From Nitrospirota bacterium (GTDB taxonomy: Bacteria; Nitrospirota; Leptospirillia; Leptospirillales; Leptospirillaceae): a stretch of DNA of 50,925 bases. The stretch is taken from positions 1 to 50,925 of the forward strand of contig JAMCWM010000007.1 in the NCBI GenBank assembly GCA_023481175.1. Direction: 5' to 3'. A program made the translations under genes and the position numbers. The notes under the pieces are model-generated. The model saw nothing but the letters and a program-made list of their open reading frames with translations, made no database searches and was not told the origin of the DNA. Of the stretch, positions 33,646-41,338 are shown one piece after another; the first letter of the stretch is position 1, and each line of letters opens with the position of its first letter.

Positions 33646-34460
33646 CAGGAGTCCAGCATGCCCGCGAGGGGGCTCGAGGCGCTGGCGTAGAGTCTCCGTG
33701 GCATCCTGCCGGCCCGGAAGGAATCCCGTCCGGCCAGGATGGCATTCTTCATGGCCCGGGCCATGAGCACCGGGTCCCTGGCCTCGGCCACGGCCGTATT
33801 CATGAGGACGCCGTCCACGCCCATCTCCATGGCGATCGCGGCGTCGGAGGCGCAACCCACCCCGGCATCCACGATGACCGGCAGGGAGACGGTCTCCTGG
33901 ATGATCCGGAGATTGTAGGGGTTCCGGATTCCCAGCCCGGAACCGATGGGCGCGGCCAGCGGCATGACGGCGGCACACCCGACATCGGCCAGTCTTTTTG
34001 CGATGACCGGGTCGTCGTTGGTGTAGGGAAAGACGATCGACCCCTCCCTCACCAGAATCCGGGCCGCCTCCACCAGTCCCACCACATCCGGGAAAAGGGT
34101 CTTCGGATCCCCGATCACTTCGAGCTTGACCAGGGGAGAGATCCCCGCCTCCCGGGCCAGACGCGCGTAGCGGAGGGCCTCCTCCACCGTGTAGCACCCG
34201 GCGGTATTGGGGAGGATGTGGAACTCCGACGGCGGAAGATACTCGAGGAGGTTCGGCTCGTCCTTTTTCAGGATGTTGACCCGGCGGACGGCCACCGTCA
34301 CCACGTCGGCCCCCGACTCGAGAATGACCTTCCTCGTCTCCTCGAAGGAGCGGTATTTGCCGGTTCCGATCCACAGGCGGGAGCGGAAGGTGATTCCGGC
34401 AATGGTCAGGGGATCGTCGGAGACGGTCCCTTTTTTTGATGTTATGGTGCCAGAAGTCAT
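33645..34460 (-). CDS. thiG: Thiazole synthase
   Basis: 271 residues. ThiG forms the thiamine thiazole from deoxyxylulose phosphate, ThiS-thiocarboxylate and dehydroglycine. Marks: [44 protein letters not shown], Schiff-base Lys in [27 protein letters not shown] and [18 protein letters not shown]. No thiS is found in the window, and no TPP riboswitch was found upstream. AAGAAGGGGG precedes ATG 34460. First gene of thiG-tenI-M23-thiD behind the promoter at 34502-34530. Confidence 0.95.
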   Translation of the reverse strand: MTSGTITSKKGTVSDDPLTIAGITFRSRLWIGTGKYRSFEETRKVILESGADVVTVAVRRVNILKKDEPNLLEYLPPSEFHILPNTAGCYTVEEALRYARLAREAGISPLVKLEVIGDPKTLFPDVVGLVEAARILVREGSIVFPYTNDDPVIAKRLADVGCAAVMPLAAPIGSGLGIRNPYNLRIIQETVSLPVIVDAGVGCASDAAIAMEMGVDGVLMNTAVAEARDPVLMARAMKNAILAGRDSFRAGRMPRRLYASASSPLAGMLDS

Positions 34461-34501
34461 GGATCCCCCTTCTTGTGATTTTTACGACAGTCCTTTCTTC
34501 C

Positions 34502-34530
34502 ATTTTAGGACGGACGCGACGGGGGGGCAA
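34502..34530 (-). promoter_or_regulatory. Promoter of the thiG operon
   Basis: Minus strand -35 TTGCCC (34530-34525), 17-base spacer, -10 TAAAAT (34507-34502, five of six). The leader of about 35 bases is too short for a TPP riboswitch. Confidence 0.55.
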
Positions 34531-34549
34531 CCGATGGGCTACGGTCCCC

Positions 34550-34915
34550 TCATCCGGCGTTCGAACAGGGGGAAGAGGCGGAACGGTTGGCCTCGATCAT
34601 CTCCTTCATCAGGGCGAGGTCCTTGCGCATCCGCACAAAATCGGCCGTTCCCTTGGCCATCACGAGGAAAGAGATACAGAAGGCCCCGATGCCGATCCCC
34701 ACATAAAGATCGCTCGGATTCCGGCTGAAAAAGCGGAACATTGCCAGCCCCACGACGATCAGGTTGAGGCCCGCCGTGATGTGAAGAAGAAAGTTCCGCT
34801 CGATGGCCAGGACGAACTGGTCGAAGGCGATCTGGTCGGAGAAGCTCAGGGGACCGGTGATGAAGAACCGAGGATGGTTCCGAGCAATTTTTTGCTCTTT
34901 TTTCGTGGGTTGCAT
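34550..34915 (-). CDS. DUF202-like small membrane protein
   Basis: 121 residues. ATG 34915 has AAAGGAG five bases upstream. After a hydrophilic start (MQPTKKEQKIARNHPR) the chain has three membrane segments around about 40-60, 72-92 and a shorter one: LLHITAGLNLIVVGLAMFRF and LYVGIGIGAFCISFLVM. FVLAIERNFLLHITAG resembles the conserved start of the DUF202/YidH family, whose role is unknown. It is transcribed toward the thiG operon. Confidence 0.6.
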   Translation of the reverse strand: MQPTKKEQKIARNHPRFFITGPLSFSDQIAFDQFVLAIERNFLLHITAGLNLIVVGLAMFRFFSRNPSDLYVGIGIGAFCISFLVMAKGTADFVRMRKDLALMKEMIEANRSASSPCSNAG

Positions 34916-35105
34916 ACGGCTCCTTTCGGATTTCCAGAAGGGACTGCGGGATGTCTCCCTCCTGATTCTTCGAAAATTTTCCTCCGGCATCAAGAGCGCT
35001 TTCCGGCAGGTCCTGACGGTTTTCAACGAGAATCCGCCTGTTCCTCCTCATTTTTTTGTTTCCTGAGGAAAGAGGGTTGACAAATTCCTCGCGAACAAAG
35101 AAAAT

Positions 35106-35124
35106 GATAATAATATTCATTATC
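35106..35124. promoter_or_regulatory. Fur box
   Basis: GATAATAATATTCATTATC matches the 19-bp Fur consensus at 17 positions and is a near-palindrome. It ends 18 bases before the -35 of the barrel-protein promoter and could also affect the divergent DUF202 gene. Confidence 0.7.
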
Positions 35125-35141
35125 AAAAATCTTCCGATCCC

Positions 35142-35170
35142 TTGACAGACTTCGAAAGAAAAAATACGAT
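35142..35170 (+). promoter_or_regulatory. Promoter of the outer-membrane protein gene
   Basis: Perfect -35 TTGACA (35142-35147), 17-base spacer, -10 TACGAT (35165-35170). The leader of about 60 bases has TATCAT twice, 16 bases apart, of unknown meaning. Confidence 0.65.
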
Positions 35171-35238
35171 ATCCTCTATCATATGGTACTTGGTATCATT
35201 AACAGGGAAACGCTCCCGACCAACCCCAGGAACGCTTC

Positions 35239-36321
35239 ATGGCCATCCACAAATCAGGATCAGGACGCCGGATCCCCCTCTTCCTGGCTGCGGCCCTTCT
35301 CCCGCTTCTTTTAGGGGGCGTCTTCCCGGTCGCCGCCCTGGCCGACATGACGACCGAAGGCCCCCAGGACCTGAACGGCGACCTCATTCCCGACCTCTCG
35401 GAAATGGCCCCCCATTATCTCTCGTGGGGTCCCAACACGAGCGGCCCCATGTTCACCGGAACGGCCGAAGTCGAACCGGTGGGATCCTTCTTCTATGAGC
35501 CCTACTGGTTCGACTACCTGAACCCGAGCCTGGGCATGGCCTCCCTCACCATGACCCAGCGCCTTTCCATCGGACTCGTCAAGAACTGGGAATTCGACAT
35601 TTCCCTTCCTTTCATATCGAACCAGGCGAGTGCCCCCACCGCCCCGGCCGGAACCACGGTCAATGCCTTCGGGATGGGAGACACGCTGGTCTGGCTCAAA
35701 CAGCAGCTCACCAACGATGCCGATCCCTTTCATTTCTGGGCCCGGCCGGCCCTGGCCCTCGAATACCAGTTCACGCTTCCGACCGGCCACTTCCTGAATC
35801 TCGATCCCCGGCTCTACGGGGAAGACCAGACGGGCGACGGAACCTACAACGAGGCGATCTACCTGATCATGCGAAAGCACTTCAAGCCCTTCATGCTTTA
35901 TCTCCAGCTGGGAGACATCATCGAGAATCCCACCCAAGTGGGAACCGGATTCACCTTCAACAACGTGATCGCGACGACGCACGCCCCCCAGACCGTCGTC
36001 AACGGCAACCTTCTCTGGTTTTCGGGGGCCCTGGAGCATGTCCTGAACGACAAGTGGGGGGCGGGCTATGTCCTGGAGTTCTTCGGAGAGAGCCAGACGG
36101 GGCAGAACCTCCTCTTCGGACCGGCCAACGCCCCGGCCTGGAGCTTTCTCTGGGTCGATCCGGGAATCGAGGTCACATGGCCCGACACCGAGCACGTCTC
36201 GGTCACCTGGGGCCTCGCCATGGGCTTCCCGGTCTACCAGTCCAACTATCCGGCCACCTACACCCCGATGGGAACGATCACCGTTTATTACAACGGTCCG
36301 TTCGGCTACCGGGGAGAATAA
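35239..36321 (+). CDS. Putative outer-membrane beta-barrel protein under Fur control
   Basis: 360 residues. A signal peptide (PLFLAAALLPLLLGGVFPVA, cleavage around ALA) is followed by barrel-like strands, for example FFYEPYWFDYLNPSLG, KNWEFDISLPFIS, ALALEYQFTLPTGHFLN, GDTLVWLKQQL and a final strand GTITVYYNGPFGYRGE. It resembles proteins annotated as phenol-degradation MetA-like or transporter-type barrels, a weak name. ATG 35239 has AGGAA upstream. The Fur box and the strong promoter just before it imply iron-regulated expression. No TonB box is seen, so it is not an ordinary siderophore receptor. Followed by a TPR lipoprotein after 26 bases. Confidence 0.75.
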   Translation: MAIHKSGSGRRIPLFLAAALLPLLLGGVFPVAALADMTTEGPQDLNGDLIPDLSEMAPHYLSWGPNTSGPMFTGTAEVEPVGSFFYEPYWFDYLNPSLGMASLTMTQRLSIGLVKNWEFDISLPFISNQASAPTAPAGTTVNAFGMGDTLVWLKQQLTNDADPFHFWARPALALEYQFTLPTGHFLNLDPRLYGEDQTGDGTYNEAIYLIMRKHFKPFMLYLQLGDIIENPTQVGTGFTFNNVIATTHAPQTVVNGNLLWFSGALEHVLNDKWGAGYVLEFFGESQTGQNLLFGPANAPAWSFLWVDPGIEVTWPDTEHVSVTWGLAMGFPVYQSNYPATYTPMGTITVYYNGPFGYRGE

Positions 36322-36347
36322 GGGCCACGCGCAAAAGGGAGCCCCTC

Positions 36348-37007
36348 ATGAAAACGCACACCCTCTCCGGAACGGTCCGGGCGGCCCTGGCGGGAGGAGC
36401 CCTCTGTCTCCTCTCCCTCTCCGCCTGCGCCACCCTCGACTCCCCATCCGTCGAGCGGATGTCTCTCGTCCGCAAAAGCCGGCTTCTTCTGGATTCGGGC
36501 CGACTTTCGGCCTCGGAAAAGCTCACGGAACGGATCATCGCCCGTTTCGGACCCTCCCCTTTTCTTCTCAATCAGATGGCCCTGATCAGGGACCGGGGGG
36601 GAGAACCGGAGAAAGCGCTCCGGATTCTGATTTACGCCCACCGTCTCTATCCCCGCTCGACGGATCTGACCCTCAACCTGGCCGACATGGAACTGGCCCG
36701 CCACAATCCGGGACAGGCGCGGGAAACCCTGCGGCCCCTCCTGGACCAAAAAACCTGGCCCGAGGGATTCCGGAGCCTCATGGGACGGATCGACCTCGAG
36801 ACCGGGAACCTCGCGGAAGCCCATCTCTTTCTTCACGAGGCCCTCTCCCGCCATCCGGACAACCCCCTTCTCCTGGCCAACATGGGGCTTTTGCACAGCC
36901 GGATGGGACTTCGGAAGAAGGCGCGGGAGGATTTTCTCAGGGCCGTTTCCAGAACCGGAAACACCCGCCTCCGTTCCCGTCTCCTGACCCTTCTCGGGGA
37001 CGATTAA
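36348..37007 (+). CDS. TPR-repeat lipoprotein
   Basis: 219 residues. A lipoprotein signal with lipobox LSAC (MKTHTLSGTVRAALAG...LSLSAC) leads into about four to five TPR motifs (EKALRILIYAHRLYPRSTDL, LARHNPGQARETLRPLL, GNLAEAHLFLHEALSRHPDN, NMGLLHSRMGLRKKAREDF). ATG 36348 has AGGGAG upstream. It is co-transcribed with the barrel protein and may help envelope assembly with it, like PilF/BamD-type adapters; this is inference. Confidence 0.75.
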   Translation: MKTHTLSGTVRAALAGGALCLLSLSACATLDSPSVERMSLVRKSRLLLDSGRLSASEKLTERIIARFGPSPFLLNQMALIRDRGGEPEKALRILIYAHRLYPRSTDLTLNLADMELARHNPGQARETLRPLLDQKTWPEGFRSLMGRIDLETGNLAEAHLFLHEALSRHPDNPLLLANMGLLHSRMGLRKKAREDFLRAVSRTGNTRLRSRLLTLLGDD

Positions 37008-37182
37008 TCTGAAGGTTCTGGAGGAGAAATCAAAAAAATGGCGGCAGATCAGACGCCCTGCCGTTTTTTCGACGTGCCGGTCCAGACGACACTCTGCGAT
37101 TCGGACCAACCCCCAAAAGGGAAAACGCGTTCTCCGGCAGGGGCGTTGGCCGGGTCCTTTCCGGTCCGCTTGACGTTTTTTC

Positions 37183-37229
37183 AGGGGTCCCAGATCCTCA
37201 AGGAGAGACCGGAAGCTCTGGACGGGTCC
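37183..37229 (-). pseudogene. Short relic of the IS1634-like transposase C terminus
   Basis: The minus strand reads PVQSFRSLLEDLGPL, nearly the PVQSFGGLIEDLGTL of the relic at 16477-17060, and a run of 15 bases (CCCGTCCAGAGCTTC) is identical between them. The neighbourhood 37008-37434 otherwise holds no convincing gene: the frame 37038-37319 looks random, although GGAGGAG precedes its ATG. Confidence 0.4.
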
Positions 37230-37434
37230 TGCCTCCGTATGCGGCGCCAGCCTCCGAATATGTATGAAAGCGTGGCGATGTATCGATGTCTCCGAAGCCG
37301 GATCTCCGTGATACACTGACTCCGAATCGTTGTTCCTCTTTCGTGAAAAGAACGAAAATCAGGATGAATCTGACCCGTCGGGGGAAGACGGGGACATTCC
37401 TGTGGCCTTCATTCGCAAACACCGGGAAGTCAAC

Positions 37435-37854
37435 ATGATTCAACAATCAAAGACCGAAAAGATGACCAATGCGGCCCTCCGGCCGTCAAAAATTCAAAAA
37501 ACCCCTTCATCCTCTCTCTTCTGCTTCCCGGCCAGGCTGGTCACCCGGCTGATGATGGTGGCGACCCTCTTTTTGTTGAGCGGAGCAACATGGAAAAAAG
37601 CGGCGATCGAGATCATGTCTCCCGAGAACGGTGCCGTGGTCGCTGCGCACGTTCCGGTCAAATATGCGTTCCATCACGAGTGGCGAGCCGACCATGTCCA
37701 CGTCTTCGTGGATGGAAAGTTCATTATGGAGACACACAAGAACCCCTTCATGCTGACGCTCGACAAGGGTCCACACACCATCATGCTTCGTGCATCGACA
37801 TCCCATCACAATCTTCTGAAGATCAGGGCCTCGGTCGATGTCACCGTCAAGTAG
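37435..37854 (+). CDS. His-rich exported protein, unknown function
   Basis: 139 residues from ATG 37435, which has GGGAAG upstream. An N-terminal part of about 45 residues leads to a hydrophobic run VTRLMMVATLFLLSGA, a signal anchor or signal peptide. The last 85 residues have an Ig-like pattern (IEIMSPENGAVVAAHVPVK, VHVFVDGKFI, THKNPFMLTLDKGPHTIM, LRASTSHHNLLKIRASVDVT) with about nine His, including HHEW, DHVHV and SHHN. This looks like a periplasmic metal-binding or structural domain, near DUF4399-like proteins in layout. I do not assign a function. Solitary gene. Confidence 0.6.
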   Translation: MIQQSKTEKMTNAALRPSKIQKTPSSSLFCFPARLVTRLMMVATLFLLSGATWKKAAIEIMSPENGAVVAAHVPVKYAFHHEWRADHVHVFVDGKFIMETHKNPFMLTLDKGPHTIMLRASTSHHNLLKIRASVDVTVK

Positions 37855-38122
37855 CCATCATCTGAAACGCGTCCGGTCCCGGATCAAGGAAAAACAACGG
37901 GTTCCCCCCAAGACGGACTCCGGTATCCTGTCCGGCTTGAGGGGGATATTCCCTAACAGGCCTTTCAGGAAGGTCTAAGGATGAAACCGAAGGAACGTCA
38001 AACAAGAAATATTATAAATTATTCATGATAAGATGAATCACGTTCTTGACGAGGAAGTTTAAATCCGCGCCCCCCGGGAAAAGCCTTGCGGGCGTTCCGG
38101 GTTTGGACGGGACGCCCCTTTC
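37855..38122. other. Intergenic stretch with an AT-rich inverted repeat
   Basis: No gene found. ATTCAT (38021-38026) and ATGAAT (38033-38038) form an inverted repeat with six bases between, in a stretch much more AT-rich than the window. It may be an operator for acs. Confidence 0.3.
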
Positions 38123-38152
38123 TTTCCATCCTCCTCTCCCCTGGCTTATAAT
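38123..38152 (+). promoter_or_regulatory. Promoter of acs
   Basis: -35 TTTCCA (38123-38128), 18-base spacer, perfect -10 TATAAT (38147-38152), about 55 bases before ATG 38214. Confidence 0.45.
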
Positions 38153-38213
38153 GGTCGAAAACGGATCCCGGGTTTACCCCTTCACGTAAAGCACCGCCAG
38201 CAAGGAGCCCGTC

Positions 38214-40097
38214 ATGAGTTCCTCCTCCAAGCCTTCCCTTTTCGTTCCCGATCCGGCCACCCTCCGCAAGAGCCGGGTCCCGGACTACGACGGCCTCTAT
38301 GCCGCCTCGGTCGCCGATCCGGAATCTTTCTGGGGAAACCTTGCGAAGGATCTTCACTTTACAAAGGTTCCCTCGAGAATCCTGGACTGGAACCCGAAAA
38401 CTTTCCAGGGCCGCTGGCTTCCGGACGCGGAAGGGAACATCTGCGACAACGCCCTGGACCGGCATGTCCGGGAAGGATTTGCAAACAAGGCCGCCCTCAT
38501 CTGGGCGGGAGACCGGGGCGAGGAGGAGATCTACACCTACGGCCGCCTTCTCGACCAGACCGTCCGGTTTGCCCATGTTCTCAAGAGCCTCGGCGTGGGA
38601 AAGGGAGACAGGGTCTCGATCTTTCTTCCTCCGACTCCGGCCCAGGTGATCGCCATGCTGGCCTGCGCCCGTCTCGGAGCGATCCATTCGGTGGTCTTCT
38701 CCGGATTCTCGGCCAGCGCCCTTCGAAGCCGCCTCGAGGATTTCGAGCCCCGGGTCCTCGTGACCGCCGAATGCGGCTACCGGCGCGGCAAGAGGATTCC
38801 CCTCCTCGAGACGGCGCGGACCGCGCGAAAGGGCCTGTCGTCGATCGCGACAACCCTGATCGTTCCGAGGGAGGAGACCTCCCTCTCCCTCGAACCCGGA
38901 GAACGCGTCCTTCCGGACCTTCTGAAGGAGGTCCGCTTTTCCGGTTCCCTCCCTCCCGTTCCCGTCTCCTGCGACGATCCCCTTTTTGTCCTCTACACCT
39001 CGGGCACCACGGGCAAGCCCAAGGGGGTGGTCCACGTCCAGCTGGGCTACATGCTGGGGACCTATGCCACCTCGCGCATGATCTTCGACCTCCGGGATTC
39101 GGACGTCTACTTCTGCGTGGCCGACCCGGGCTGGATCACGGGACACTCCTACATCGTCTACGGACCCCTCCTGAACAGGGCCACCGTTCTTCTCTCGGAG
39201 GGAACGCCCGAATACCCCGATGCGGGACGCCACTGGTCCCTGATCGAACGCCACCGGGTCTCCGTCTATTATTCGACCCCCACCACCATCCGCCTCCAGA
39301 TGCGCTTCGGAGAGACCTGGCCTGCGGGCCGCGACCTGTCCTCGCTCAGGATACTCGGCTCGGTGGGAGAACCGTTGAATCCCGAGGCCTGGCACTGGTT
39401 CCACCGGGTCACCGGGGGCCATCTCCCCATCATGGACACCTGGTGGCAGACGGAGACGGGCATGATCATGGTCACACCCCTTCCCTCGACCCCGGAAAAG
39501 CCCGGATCTGCCGGACGCCCCTTTCCCGGCGTGGTGGCCGACATCGTCGACGCCACCGGCAAGAGCGTGGCTCCCGGCGAGACCGGAACGGTGGTCATCC
39601 GGACCCCCTGGCCCTCCATGTTCCGGACAGTCTTCAGGGATCCGGACCGCTACCGGAAATACTGGACGGAAATCCCCGGGGTCTTCTTCTCGGGGGATTC
39701 GGCACGGAAGGACGAGGACGGCTATTTCTTCTTCCTCGGCCGGGTGGACGACGTGATCAAGGTGGCCGGGCATCGCCTGGGAACGGCCGAGATCGAAAGC
39801 GCGCTTATCACCCACCCCAAGATTGCCGAGGCGGCCGCCATCGGCAAGCCCGACGAGCTTCGGGGGGAGATCATCAAGGTCTTTGTCGTGCTCCATCCCC
39901 ATGCCACCCTGGCGCCGCCTCCCCATGACGAGATCAGGACGCATGTGAGGAGCGAGCTGGGGGGCATCGCCGAACCCCACGAGGTCGAGATCGTCATCTC
40001 CCTTCCCAAGACCCGAAGCGGCAAGATCATGCGCCGGGTCTTGAAGGCCCGGGAGCTGGGCCTGCCCGAAGGCGACCTCTCGACCCTGGAGGACTAG
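38214..40097 (+). CDS. acs: Acetyl-CoA synthetase
   Basis: 627 residues, AMP-forming acyl-CoA synthetase. Marks: VVFSGFSASALRSRL, YTSGTTGKPKGVVH (P-loop), ADPGWITGHSYIVYGPL, GSVGEPLNPEAWHWF, TWWQTETG, GRVDDVIKVAGHRLGTAEIE and the acetylatable-lysine segment TRSGKIMRRVLK. The substrate pocket (YGPLLNRATVLLSEG...YYSTPTTIR) fits acetate, though propionate is possible. ATG has AAGGAGCCC upstream. Its stop abuts the glyoxalase start. In an rTCA autotroph it salvages acetate. Confidence 0.94.
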   Translation: MSSSSKPSLFVPDPATLRKSRVPDYDGLYAASVADPESFWGNLAKDLHFTKVPSRILDWNPKTFQGRWLPDAEGNICDNALDRHVREGFANKAALIWAGDRGEEEIYTYGRLLDQTVRFAHVLKSLGVGKGDRVSIFLPPTPAQVIAMLACARLGAIHSVVFSGFSASALRSRLEDFEPRVLVTAECGYRRGKRIPLLETARTARKGLSSIATTLIVPREETSLSLEPGERVLPDLLKEVRFSGSLPPVPVSCDDPLFVLYTSGTTGKPKGVVHVQLGYMLGTYATSRMIFDLRDSDVYFCVADPGWITGHSYIVYGPLLNRATVLLSEGTPEYPDAGRHWSLIERHRVSVYYSTPTTIRLQMRFGETWPAGRDLSSLRILGSVGEPLNPEAWHWFHRVTGGHLPIMDTWWQTETGMIMVTPLPSTPEKPGSAGRPFPGVVADIVDATGKSVAPGETGTVVIRTPWPSMFRTVFRDPDRYRKYWTEIPGVFFSGDSARKDEDGYFFFLGRVDDVIKVAGHRLGTAEIESALITHPKIAEAAAIGKPDELRGEIIKVFVVLHPHATLAPPPHDEIRTHVRSELGGIAEPHEVEIVISLPKTRSGKIMRRVLKARELGLPEGDLSTLED

Positions 40098-40505
40098 ATG
40101 GCCGAACCCTCTCCCCTGGTCTCCTCCCTGCTCCATGTCCGCATGCGTGTCAACGACCTCGAGGGCACCGTGGCCTTTTACCGGAATGTCCTGGGTCTCA
40201 CCGAAGTCCGCCGCATCGTCTCCCCCCGGGGCTCGAAGATCGCCTACCTGAAATCCCCCGGCTCCGACACCGAACTTGAGATTACCGAGTATCCGGCCTC
40301 GGGGCGTGTCAGCGTCCCTGCCGACCTCGTCCATCTGGCCTTCCGGGTGGACGACATGGACCGGACCCTAAAACGCCTGAAGACCCTGGGCATTCCTGTC
40401 ACCGATGGCCCCACCCCGACGGAAAACAGCATCTTTGCCTTCATCGACGCCCCCGAAGGCTACGAAATCGAACTGATCGCCCCCCGAAGGCCCCCTTCGG
40501 CCTGA
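40098..40505 (+). CDS. Glyoxalase I-like vicinal-oxygen-chelate protein
   Basis: 135 residues, the length of lactoylglutathione lyase. The metal ligands are in place: His in SLLHVRMRVND, Glu in TELEITEY, His in DLVHLAFRVDD and Glu in YEIELIAP. FYRNVLGLTEVRR and NSIFAFIDAPEGYEIEL are typical of GloA. It would detoxify methylglyoxal with a thiol cofactor; whether this organism has glutathione is not shown. ATG directly follows the acs stop. Confidence 0.85.
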   Translation: MAEPSPLVSSLLHVRMRVNDLEGTVAFYRNVLGLTEVRRIVSPRGSKIAYLKSPGSDTELEITEYPASGRVSVPADLVHLAFRVDDMDRTLKRLKTLGIPVTDGPTPTENSIFAFIDAPEGYEIELIAPRRPPSA

Positions 40506-40635
40506 CCCTCTCCGAAAAACTTCGCCCTCTCCCATATGACCGGCCTCATGGTCGGCCTTCGCCGAATCGTCCATGATCTCTCCGGAATCCGGTTCCCGCA
40601 CGGAATCGATCATTCTCACTCACAAGGGGAAGGTC

Positions 40636-41061
40636 ATGTTTTTCTGGAACAGGAAAAAGGAAGACCCGAGGGCCCGCGTGGCTCCCCGCCGCCAGGCCCC
40701 GACGGACAAGCTCCTCTCCCTGGCCTACCGAATCGGCAAGTTTTCCCCGACGAACTGCGAATGTCCGCCGGCTCCGAGCATCATTCCGGTCTGGATCGCG
40801 AACAACGTGGAGACCTTGGAACTCTATGTCGCCCGCTTGTATTCGGAGTTCGACATTCCCAGGGAGACCGAACCGGCACTCTTCCTTTCGATGTTCGAGG
40901 GGTTCCGGGACCTGATCCGCTCCTGCCCGGAGGCGGGGGACTCCCCCTTCTGCATGAGCCGGGAGGAGGTGATCGAGGTTTCGAAGGCGATCTTTGTCAG
41001 GCTCGCCGAAAAACGGGGGATCCTTCTCGATATTCCCCCGTCCGGGGACCTGTCTGCCTGA
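40636..41061 (+). CDS. Conserved-looking hypothetical protein
   Basis: 141 residues from ATG 40636, with AAGGGGAAGG upstream. The sequence starts MFFWNRKKEDPRARVAPRR, then a mostly helical, soluble body: KLLSLAYRIGKF, CECPPAPSIIPVWI, VETLELYVARLYSEF, LFLSMFEGFRDLIRSC and EEVIEVSKAIFVRLAEKRG. A C-x-C pair (NCEC) is near residue 40. I recognise no family. Followed by 277 bases with hairpin-prone repeats but no gene. Confidence 0.65.
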   Translation: MFFWNRKKEDPRARVAPRRQAPTDKLLSLAYRIGKFSPTNCECPPAPSIIPVWIANNVETLELYVARLYSEFDIPRETEPALFLSMFEGFRDLIRSCPEAGDSPFCMSREEVIEVSKAIFVRLAEKRGILLDIPPSGDLSA

Positions 41062-41338
41062 TCCTCCGGGAACGGATGACAAACATCGAACCTTCCGGCC
41101 TCCTCAGGAACCAGCCCCCGCAGGAAAGGGGGTTCTTCCTCATCTCGCAGGGAGGGGAGCTCGTGAAGGAAATTGCAAGAGAAAAAGCAGGCTCGGGAGA
41201 GACGGAAGGGGCGAAAGGAGCAGGACTCCCCTTTCGGAAATCAGCACGGCCCCTTCGGGGCTCCTGGGATTCCGATTCCCGATCCGACTCAAGGGAAACC
41301 CGGGGTCCTTCCGGCTTCTGGAGCCATTCCGACTCCGG

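Noticed and set aside
34461-34550. TPP riboswitch before thiG
   Set aside because: The leader is only about 35 bases and no CUGAGA/ACC core of the element is visible.
37038-37319. 93-codon frame with GGAGGAG before its ATG
   Set aside because: Spacing is too long, the composition looks random, and it overlaps a transposase relic on the other strand.
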